The notes beneath the pieces were generated by a model, which saw only the letters and a program-made list of their open reading frames with translations, had not been told where the DNA came from and searched no databases. A stretch of 17,639 nucleotides of DNA from JBGSYJ01 sp041748075 (GTDB taxonomy: Bacteria; Acidobacteriota; Thermoanaerobaculia; Gp7-AA8): assembly GCA_041748075.1 (NCBI GenBank), contig JBGTDX010000168.1, positions 1 to 17,639 on the forward strand, given 5' to 3'. Position numbers and translations under genes: made by a program. This document shows positions 7,466-12,655 of this stretch, in pieces (position 1 is the stretch's first letter; every line of letters starts with the position of its first letter).

Positions 7466-8098
7466 CTAACGAGACTCGTTCCACATCGTGCGCAGATCCT
7501 GTTTGGCCATGAAGAGCAGCCACTTCGAGTAGCTCTCCCGGATCCCGAGAATCTCGCCGATCTCCCGATGGCTGAGTCCTTCGACCTCATAAAGAATGAA
7601 GACACTCCGGCGCTGGGACGAGAGCTCGCCGATGACCTTCCGCAGCGACAGAGCCAATGCGCTGTCCTTCGGGGCCTCCGACTCTTCGGTCCTTCCGAGG
7701 ATCGACTCGAGCGCCGCTTCCTCCGGTCGGACCTTCCGGCGCCGGAGCGTGTCGCAGCAGGTGTTGATCAGAATCCGATACATCCAGGTCGAGAAAGCCG
7801 ATCCGCCCTGGAATCCCGAGGCACTCCTGTGAACCTTCAGGAACGTCTCCTGAACGGCGTCTTCCGCATCCGAGACATTCCCGAGATGATTGAAAGCGAT
7901 GCTTTTCATGCGTTCTCCATGCTCCCGGTAAATCCGTTCGAAGGCGATGGACTCACCCTTCGCACACGCAATGGCCAGTTGCGCGTCGTCGGAGGCCGGA
8001 TGGCCCCGCTCTGAAGGTCGCTGCAGTTGCCCGTCTGACACGATTCGACTGTTCAGAAGTTCGACTGCCAGACCGCGGAACTGCGTTCCATCCAGCAT
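7466..8098 (-). CDS. ECF RNA polymerase sigma factor (sigma1)
   Basis: A 210-residue sigma-70 family ECF factor. Region 2 is about residues 38-121 (AFERIYREHGERM, DAEDAVQETFLKVH, FSTWMYRILINTCCDTLRR). Region 4 is about 150-207 with helix-turn-helix LSHREIGEILGI. The recognition helix departs from the common EGTVKSRLxRAR form, reading RESYSKWLLFMAKQDLR. The ATG at 8098 follows AGAAGG with no spacing, and an ECF-type promoter ends only 13 bases upstream, so the mRNA leader would be about 7 bases. The first 36 residues are poorly conserved and the true start may lie further in. First gene of the operon with the anti-sigma and DUF4097 genes. Confidence 0.93.
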   Translation of the reverse strand: MLDGTQFRGLAVELLNSRIVSDGQLQRPSERGHPASDDAQLAIACAKGESIAFERIYREHGERMKSIAFNHLGNVSDAEDAVQETFLKVHRSASGFQGGSAFSTWMYRILINTCCDTLRRRKVRPEEAALESILGRTEESEAPKDSALALSLRKVIGELSSQRRSVFILYEVEGLSHREIGEILGIRESYSKWLLFMAKQDLRTMWNESR

Positions 8099-8111
8099 CC
8101 TTCTGAGCCTA

Positions 8112-8136
8112 TAGACGCAGCAGCATGGCGATGGTT
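8112..8136 (-). promoter_or_regulatory. ECF-type promoter of the sigma1 operon (CTAACC-N15-CGTCTA)
   Basis: Reading leftward, the -35 element ends in AACC at 8136-8133 (CTAACC in context), 15 bases follow, then CGTCTA at 8117-8112. AAC in the -35 and CGT in the -10 are the usual ECF promoter core. The same arrangement occurs on the other strand before sigma2 and again at the lipoprotein pair near 11.75 kb, so autoregulation by one of the two sigma factors is likely. Confidence 0.6.
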
Positions 8137-8173
8137 AGAAAAAAGCATGAGTCCGGCATTTTCTCACTGAAGA

Positions 8174-8271
8174 ATTGAGAATTGAGAATTGAGAATTGAG
8201 AATTGAGAATTGAGAATGTAGAAAGGGCACGATCCCGCTCGTTTCTGAATTCTGAATTCTCAATTCTCCAT
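8174..8271. repeat. Inverted heptamer arrays between the two sigma operons
   Basis: Six perfect tandem copies of ATTGAGA occupy 8174-8215. After a 28-base spacer, four heptamers run in inverted sense: TCTGAAT (8244-8250), TCTGAAT (8251-8257), TCTCAAT (8258-8264, the exact reverse complement of ATTGAGA) and TCTCCAT (8265-8271). At least 14 bases can pair perfectly across the spacer, so a hairpin or cruciform could form between the divergent promoters. Confidence 0.9.
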
Positions 8272-8280
8272 TCGTCCTCA

Positions 8281-8307
8281 GGAACCTTTGTCCCGCTCGG
8301 GCGTTAA
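8281..8307 (+). promoter_or_regulatory. ECF-type promoter of the sigma2 operon (GGAACC-N15-CGTTAA)
   Basis: GGAACC at 8281-8286, a 15-base spacer and CGTTAA at 8302-8307. This is a near-textbook ECF promoter, in step with the AACC-N15-CGTCTA promoter of the opposing operon. Transcription would start at about 8313-8316, right at the ATG of sigma2, so the message may be leaderless. Confidence 0.65.
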
Positions 8308-8315
8308 TGAAGTGA

Positions 8316-8927
8316 ATGGACGGCCCGACAGAAGGCGAACTGCTCACCCGAGCCGGTAACGGCGATCCGGACGCCTTCGCAATCATTGTCGATCGTCACA
8401 AGGACTCACTGGTGAACTATCTGACCCACCTCTGCCTCGACCACAGCCGCGCGGAGGAGATCGCGCAGGAAGCCTTCGTGAAGCTCTATCGCGCCGCCGC
8501 CAGATATGGCGACCGGGAATCCCTCGCACCGCTGTTGTTCCGGATCGCCACGAACCACTACAGGAGTGAGGAGCGGAGGAGCCGCCGGTGGTCTCGGCTG
8601 CTCACACTGGTCTCGCGAAGCGAGCTTCCCGTCGAATCGCCGCAGAGGGCGTTGCTCGAACATGAAGTCCGGCAGAAAGTTTCCGAAGCGCTCGAGCGGC
8701 TTCCTCTGCCGTACCGGGCGACTCTGGTCCTGAGGGAAATCGAGGGGTGGTCGCACCAACAGATTGCTGAAGCACTGGGATGCCGGATCGGAACCGTCAA
8801 ATCACGTATCGCCAGGGGCAGGGAGCTTCTCCGGCAGATGCTCGCCCCCTACTGGAATGGAGAAGATCATGGAACAGGACATCGAGAAGGCCTTGCGGTC
8901 GCTCCCCCGGAACGCCGCCTCTCGTGA
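8316..8927 (+). CDS. ECF RNA polymerase sigma factor (sigma2)
   Basis: A 203-residue sigma-70 family ECF factor. Region 2 is about 10-88 (AFAIIVDRHKDSLVNYL, AEEIAQEAFVKLYRA, APLLFRIATNHYRSEERR). Region 4 is about 118-172, with RLPLPYRATLVLREIEGWSH and the standard helix-turn-helix ending GTVKSRIARGRELLR. No ribosome binding site precedes the ATG, and an ECF promoter ends 8 bases upstream, fitting leaderless translation. The last 25 residues lie beyond the normal end of region 4 and overlap the next gene by 59 bases in another frame, a sign of tight coupling. Heads a probable operon with the coiled-coil membrane protein and the PDZ protein. Confidence 0.93.
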   Translation: MDGPTEGELLTRAGNGDPDAFAIIVDRHKDSLVNYLTHLCLDHSRAEEIAQEAFVKLYRAAARYGDRESLAPLLFRIATNHYRSEERRSRRWSRLLTLVSRSELPVESPQRALLEHEVRQKVSEALERLPLPYRATLVLREIEGWSHQQIAEALGCRIGTVKSRIARGRELLRQMLAPYWNGEDHGTGHREGLAVAPPERRLS

Positions 8928-9276
8928 CTTTACGGCCTCAGTGATTAGGAGGCTCGAGCCGCAGGAGCCGCGCCGGTCCCTGCGAAGCTTCGCAGCCGCG
9001 GCGATTGCAGCGCTGCTCATCACGGCCGCTGCAGGTGGTCAGTACCTTCAGCAGCGACGCGAGGAAGTCCGGCTCGAAGCGCTTCGCGCCGAGCAGAAGC
9101 GGCTTGCAAGCGAGCTCGAAGAGCTCAAGAAGATCACCTCCACCTATGAGCCCGTGCTGTACGTGGGAGGAACCGAAGATGCGGACTTCTACCTCGACAT
9201 GAGAGAGCTCGGCGACGTCCGCGCCGGGAACCGAGACGTGCGCCAGACATCGGCAAAAATCACGACAGACTTCTGA
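8869..9276 (+). CDS. Small single-pass coiled-coil membrane protein, candidate anti-sigma/regulator of sigma2
   Basis: A 135-residue protein with a cytosolic head of about 38 residues (MEQDIEKALRSLPRNAASRD), one transmembrane helix (about 39-57), a Leu/Glu/Arg coiled coil (about 60-92) and a short conserved-looking tail with YEPVLYVGGTEDADFYLDM. I chose the ATG at 8869, with GGAG 6 bases upstream, over the ATG at 8857; either overlaps the sigma2 gene. There is no ZAS zinc finger: the head has no Cys. Position after an ECF gene, N-in topology and size match an anti-sigma, but I recognise no named family, so the function is inferred from context. It may equally be a membrane partner of the PDZ protein encoded next. 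Confidence 0.8.
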   Translation: MEQDIEKALRSLPRNAASRDFTASVIRRLEPQEPRRSLRSFAAAAIAALLITAAAGGQYLQQRREEVRLEALRAEQKRLASELEELKKITSTYEPVLYVGGTEDADFYLDMRELGDVRAGNRDVRQTSAKITTDF

Positions 9277-9311
9277 TCGCAACTCAATCCCACACCAGAG
9301 AGGAGTAGTAA

Positions 9312-9998
9312 ATGAACAGACGCAAACCGTTTCAAGCCATTTTTGCAGTGCTCGCCATCGCGCTTTTGAGTCCGGCAGTCATGGCTCAGGATGCGAAGGA
9401 GAACAAGCAGAGGAAGCAGGTCATCGTCCGTGATGGACAGGTGTTTTTGAACGAGGACAGCAAAGTCTTCGCCCTGGAACCCGGAGCTCTGCTTTCCAGA
9501 ACGTATATCGGCGTGAATCTGGTGAATCTCTCGCCCGAGCTCAGAACTCACTTCGGAGGCGGCGATGCCGGCGCGCTCATCTCCAAGGTCGCTGCAGACA
9601 GTCCGGCGGCCAAAGCCGGTCTCCGTGTCGGCGATGTGATCACGGCGGTGAACGGCCAGAAAGTCGAAAGCACTGGCGACGTCACCCGGGGCATCCGGGA
9701 GAAGAAGGCGGGCGAGTCCGTTCGTATCGACTTCGTCCGCGGCGGCGTTCGCCAGCACGCCTTTCTCACGATTGCAGAGCGGGAGCCATTCAGCGTGGAC
9801 ATGGGCGCGGTCATCACTCCGGAAATGATTCGAGCAAGGGGTCTGGCGATCGAGTCTGCGGAGAAGATCGGTGAGTACTTCAACAGCCCTGAGTGGAAAG
9901 CGCGCGTCGAGCAGTTTCAGGACTGCAGCCGCGTTCAGGAACGCGTTCGCGAGGTCGAGACGCGGCTGAAAGAGCTCGAAAAGCGGCTCCAGAAGTAA
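9312..9998 (+). CDS. Secreted PDZ-domain protein without protease domain
   Basis: A 228-residue periplasmic or envelope protein. The signal peptide is about 1-25 (ending PAVMA-QD). One PDZ domain lies at about 66-155: YIGVNL carboxylate-loop region, ALISKVAADSPAAKAGLRVGDVITAVNGQKV, and VRIDFVRGG. A helical C-terminus (about 195-228) looks like coiled coil. GAGGAG lies 6 bases before the ATG. There is no trypsin-like or S41 peptidase domain, so it probably binds C-terminal peptides rather than cutting them. Third gene of the sigma2 operon, 35 bases after the membrane protein. By analogy with DegS and RseP, whose PDZ domains read envelope stress in the sigmaE pathway, it could be the sensor of this system; that is inference. 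Confidence 0.9.
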   Translation: MNRRKPFQAIFAVLAIALLSPAVMAQDAKENKQRKQVIVRDGQVFLNEDSKVFALEPGALLSRTYIGVNLVNLSPELRTHFGGGDAGALISKVAADSPAAKAGLRVGDVITAVNGQKVESTGDVTRGIREKKAGESVRIDFVRGGVRQHAFLTIAEREPFSVDMGAVITPEMIRARGLAIESAEKIGEYFNSPEWKARVEQFQDCSRVQERVREVETRLKELEKRLQK

Positions 9999-10020
9999 GA
10001 GCGTGCCGCGCGGCATCGAT

Positions 10021-10051
10021 GAGTCATCCTGGGCCGCGCTCAGGATGACTC
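10021..10051. repeat. GTCATCCTG-type palindrome after the PDZ gene
   Basis: A perfect 11-bp inverted repeat, GAGTCATCCTG (10021-10031) and CAGGATGACTC (10041-10051), with a 9-base loop. It lies 22 bases after the PDZ gene's stop and runs straight into the heptamer array. No T tract follows, so it is better read as a copy of the dispersed palindrome family than as an intrinsic terminator, though it could stabilise the 3' end of the transcript. Confidence 0.75.
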
Positions 10052-10197
10052 TTCACCCTTCACTCTTCACCCTTCACTCTTCACTCTTCACCCTTCACTC
10101 TTCACCCTTCACCCTTCACCCTTCACTCTTCACCCTTCACTCTTCACCCTTCACTCTTCACCCTTCACCCTTCACCCTTCACTCTTCACCCTTCATC
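10051..10197 (+). repeat. CTTCACY heptamer tandem array, 20 copies plus a degenerate one
   Basis: Twenty uninterrupted 7-bp units of CTTCACC (12) or CTTCACT (8) span 10051-10190, followed by CTTCATC at 10191-10197. Only the seventh base varies; the order of the last base is C T C T T C T C C C, then T C T C T C C C T C. The plus strand is almost free of purines apart from one A per unit. The array ends three bases before the TTG start proposed for the acyltransferase gene. Confidence 0.95.
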
Positions 10198-10199
10198 TG

Positions 10200-10952
10200 T
10201 TGTACCCTCACCCGATCGGATACCTGCGCAGCCTGCTCGTCTTCGCTCTGCTGCTCACCATCAAGGCGATCAGCCGGGTGTTCTACCGCCACGACGTGAG
10301 ATTCGTCGGAGACGTTCCGGATCATCCGTGGCGAGGCATCCGTCTCGTCGCTTTCCTCAACCATACGAGTCTGTTCGAGCCGATCTTCGTCGGCGCCGTG
10401 CCGAACGCCTTCGTCTGGCGAATCGCCCGATACGGCGTCGTCCCGGCTGCCGAGAAAACGATCCGGCGCCCGTTCGTCGGGGCCCTCTTCCGCTTCGTCG
10501 CGAGCCACGTGGTGTCGATCACCCGCGAGCGCGATCACACCTGGAACGCCGTCCTGCAGCGAATCTCGAGGGACTCGATGGTGATCATCCTTCCGGAAGG
10601 CAGGATGAAGCGGGCGAATGGCCTCGATCTTCAGGGTCAGCCGATGACCATGCGCGGCGGGATCGCCGACATCCTCGAAGCCATCCCCGAGGGGCGGATG
10701 CTGATCGCTTACAGCCGGGGCCTGCACCATGTCCAGATTCCGGGCCGCATGCCGCGAGCGTTCAAGAAGATCAGCATGCGGCTTGAAGTCGTCGAGATCG
10801 CCGGCTACCGGAAAGAAATGCTCGCTCGCGGTGGGATTGAACAGTTCAAGAAGGCGGTGAAGGAAGATCTCGAGAGGCGAAGGGATCTGCACTGCGTCGA
10901 CGAGACTGAGTCCGATGATCGTGCGGAGCCGCGGCTCAGCAGACGCGCCTGA
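10200..10952 (+). CDS. PlsC-type phospholipid/glycerol acyltransferase
   Basis: A protein of about 250 residues that should transfer acyl chains to a lysophospholipid or related acceptor at the inner membrane. A hydrophobic N-terminal segment (about 8-25) serves as membrane anchor. Motif I is NHTSLFEP (54-61), with H55 and an acidic residue at +5 that is Glu rather than the usual Asp of H-x4-D. The motif III equivalent is PEGRMKRA (132-139). The start is uncertain: TTG at 10200 is the earliest convenient start, no Shine-Dalgarno is visible and the heptamer array lies directly upstream; a GTG near codon 27 would lose the anchor. The array and palindrome separate it from the sigma2 operon, so co-transcription is open. 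The gene is convergent with the lipoprotein gene ahead. Confidence 0.82.
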   Translation: MYPHPIGYLRSLLVFALLLTIKAISRVFYRHDVRFVGDVPDHPWRGIRLVAFLNHTSLFEPIFVGAVPNAFVWRIARYGVVPAAEKTIRRPFVGALFRFVASHVVSITRERDHTWNAVLQRISRDSMVIILPEGRMKRANGLDLQGQPMTMRGGIADILEAIPEGRMLIAYSRGLHHVQIPGRMPRAFKKISMRLEVVEIAGYRKEMLARGGIEQFKKAVKEDLERRRDLHCVDETESDDRAEPRLSRRA

Positions 10953-10967
10953 AGCCTGGCCATTATG

Positions 10968-10989
10968 GCGGGGCATTCCGATGTCCCGC
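10968..10989. terminator. Weak hairpin between convergent genes
   Basis: GCGGGGCAT (10968-10976) pairs with ATGTCCCGC (10981-10989), including one G-T pair, around a 4-base loop TCCG. It sits between the acyltransferase stop and the convergent lipoprotein stop. No T tract follows on either strand. Confidence 0.3.
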
Positions 10990-11033
10990 TCCGCGCCCTC
11001 TTCCCACTCCTGTTGGAGACGACCGACTCCCGA

Positions 11034-11684
11034 TCAGCTGGCGGTCCGCTCCTGCGTGGCACATTCCTTCACGGGCGCTACCGGTGCCACCACAGGAGGC
11101 GGCGGAATCAGGCGGCGAGCCTTCTCGTGCTCATCCGCGAACAGAATCTCGAAGTGGGCGATTTGCCGCGGCCGTTCGGCCAGTGCCGCAGCAGCAATTC
11201 TGGAGCCGGCGACCGCGGTCTCGTGCGCTTTCAACCCGAGCCCGACCTCTACGCGATTGACCTCCACCAGCTTCGCGATCTCTCTGCGCAACAGCTCCGT
11301 TTCTCGCTTCCCCACCAGCATGCGTCTCGATGGAGCCGGCGCCGGATGGATGTCCATGCGCGCGAATGAATACTCGAACGAGTTCTGCTCTTCGACGGTG
11401 ACGGAAGCCGGCTCGGGTTCGAACGGCTTCGCCGGAGCGTCCGCCGTCGCTACTGCGACGGGCTCAGCGAGCGGCTCTGAGGCAGGTTCGGCCAGTGCGA
11501 TCGTTGAAACTTCCTGGGGCCGCACGACAGATTCGGCAGCTGGAGCCTCGCCGGAGCTGGCGAGACGGATGACTCCGTTCAGGGCGGCCTTGCCCAACTG
11601 ACGGAACATGGCATCCTTCTTCTCTTCGACGCCGCCGCAGGCGGTGGTCAGAAGTACCATCGACAAGAGTACCGTCCTGCGCAT
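11034..11684 (-). CDS. Putative lipoprotein, unrecognised family
   Basis: A 216-residue protein with a short lipoprotein signal (MRRTVLLSMVLLTTAC, Cys16 lipidated; Gly at +2 fits outer-membrane sorting). After the Cys comes a low-complexity Ala/Pro/Glu segment (about 55-100), then a charged, probably helical region (KRETELLRREIAKLVEVNRV, about 125-145) and a Pro/Val-rich end. I chose the ATG at 11684 because it puts the Cys at a normal distance and GGGG lies 6 bases upstream; ATGs at 11699 and 11723 are alternatives. An ECF-type promoter (CTAACC-N15-CGTCTG) lies upstream, matching the sigma1 promoter, so it is a candidate member of the local ECF regulon. Confidence 0.75.
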   Translation of the reverse strand: MRRTVLLSMVLLTTACGGVEEKKDAMFRQLGKAALNGVIRLASSGEAPAAESVVRPQEVSTIALAEPASEPLAEPVAVATADAPAKPFEPEPASVTVEEQNSFEYSFARMDIHPAPAPSRRMLVGKRETELLRREIAKLVEVNRVEVGLGLKAHETAVAGSRIAAAALAERPRQIAHFEILFADEHEKARRLIPPPPVVAPVAPVKECATQERTAS

Positions 11685-11739
11685 CACCAACCCCTTCATG
11701 TCTGTTCTCACGGCAGATCTCATACCTTCGATAACGGTT

Positions 11740-11764
11740 CAGACGTTCTTCGGACTGAAAGGTT
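11740..11764 (-). promoter_or_regulatory. ECF-type promoter of the leftward lipoprotein (CTAACC-N15-CGTCTG)
   Basis: On the minus strand AACC at 11764-11761 (CTAACC in context), 15 bases, then CGTCTG at 11745-11740. The -35 hexamer, spacer length and first five bases of the -10 are identical to the sigma1 promoter at 8112-8136. Its -35 sits back to back with that of the next promoter, producing the palindrome AGGTTA-N5-TAACCT at 11760-11776. Confidence 0.55.
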
Positions 11765-11771
11765 AGCGGGT

Positions 11772-11797
11772 AACCTGAAAAATATCGCAGCTGTTAA
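11772..11797 (+). promoter_or_regulatory. ECF-like promoter of the rightward lipoprotein (GTAACC-N16-TGTTAA)
   Basis: AACC at 11772-11775 (GTAACC in context), a 16-base spacer and TGTTAA at 11792-11797, one base off the CGTTAA of the sigma2 promoter. It faces the lipoprotein gene starting at 11978, giving a leader of about 175 bases. A vegetative-type -10, TACAAT at 11840-11845, is an alternative closer start. Further short GTTA/TAAC inverted pairs (CTGTTA 11791 with TAACAG 11806; GTAAC 11805 with GTTAC 11817) may be an operator. Confidence 0.4.
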
Positions 11798-11977
11798 CTG
11801 GGTTGTAACAGTATGAGTTACGTCAATGAATGTTATTCTTACAATACTGCATGGAGCACGCCCGACGCTTCGTTCTCCGGGAGTCCACTTCTCATTCGCA
11901 CGCTTATTCGGTATCGTCCCGTTCTGGATCGAACGACTTCCTGTGATTCAACTTTTTCGCCTGTCAACGGAGATTCG

Positions 11978-12610
11978 ATGAAACTGATCAAGACAGCTAC
12001 GGTGCTCGGCTCCCTTTGTTTCCTGTTTGCCTGCAACGACGAAGCGGCAGCACCCGGACAGTCCGCTGCAGGACAGACCGCAACATCTACGGCGGGCCTG
12101 CCGCCGGGACATCCTCCTATCGATCAGGACTCGGGAATGACGCCGGCAGCCGGCGGGGGAACGATCACCTGGGATCTTCCACCGTCCTGGACCAATACAG
12201 CCCCCAGCTCCTCGATGCGCATGGCTCAGGCCAGGATTCCAGGTCCCGGCGGCGAGGCCGAGTTGGCGGTGTTTTTCTTCGGGCCGGGAGGCGGCGGAGG
12301 CGTAGAGCAGAACCTTCAGCGATGGGCCGACCAGATGGAAGGTCCGACCGAAGCGGTCCGGGAGGGCTTCGAGGTGGGAGGCTTCAAAATCTCCACGATC
12401 GAGAAAAGCGGCACTCTCCAACCGAACATGATGATCAGCGGACCGACGACGCCACAGCCGAATTCGAGGCTGCTTGCGGCCGTCGTGGAGGGCGAAGGAG
12501 GTCCCTGGTTTTTCAAGGCGACCGGTCCGGAGGCCACTATCAACGCGGCGCGCGCGCCTTTCATCACGATGCTTCGATCGATCCGGCCGAGCGGAGGCAC
12601 CTCGATCTAA
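11978..12610 (+). CDS. Putative lipoprotein with GHPP motif
   Basis: A 210-residue exported protein with a lipoprotein signal (MKLIKTATVLGSLCFLFAC, Cys19). A Ser/Thr/Ala-rich linker leads to GLPPGHPPI (about 40-48), then a globular domain with ITWDLPPSWT, SSMRMAQARIPG, AELAVFFFGPGGGGG, NLQRWADQ and WFFKATGP. I recall a similar order of motifs (GHPP, W-x-x-P-x-x-W, MR-A, F-G-GG, N-RW-Q) in uncharacterised secreted proteins of Planctomycetes and Acidobacteria; no function is known to me. GGAG lies 5 bases before the ATG; the frame is open to an earlier ATG at 11813, but that N-terminus would not be exported. Probable operon with the DUF2914 gene 45 bases downstream. Confidence 0.82.
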   Translation: MKLIKTATVLGSLCFLFACNDEAAAPGQSAAGQTATSTAGLPPGHPPIDQDSGMTPAAGGGTITWDLPPSWTNTAPSSSMRMAQARIPGPGGEAELAVFFFGPGGGGGVEQNLQRWADQMEGPTEAVREGFEVGGFKISTIEKSGTLQPNMMISGPTTPQPNSRLLAAVVEGEGGPWFFKATGPEATINAARAPFITMLRSIRPSGGTSI

Positions 12611-12655
12611 CGGTCGCGTGACTCCGGGCAGCGTGCCTCGAGCGAGTGTCCTGCA

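Noticed and set aside
7458..7523. Earlier ATG for the anti-sigma gene
   Set aside because: It would lie inside the sigma1 coding end and add 22 residues unlike the zinc-finger N-terminus; the ATG at 7457 has a good ribosome binding site.
8174..10197. CRISPR array
   Set aside because: The repeats are contiguous 7-bp units without spacers, and no cas gene is present.
10003..10299. 98-codon open frame reading through the CTTCACY array
   Set aside because: The peptide is only the translated heptamer repeat (LFTLHSS-type) with no ribosome binding site, and it overlaps the acyltransferase gene in another frame.
9189..10976. Two 265-275 codon open frames on the minus strand
   Set aside because: Antisense to the PDZ and acyltransferase genes; acidic or basic low-information sequence typical of GC-rich shadows.
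11813..11977. Earlier ATG for the rightward lipoprotein gene
   Set aside because: The added residues would bury the lipoprotein signal; the ATG at 11978 has GGAG at the right distance.
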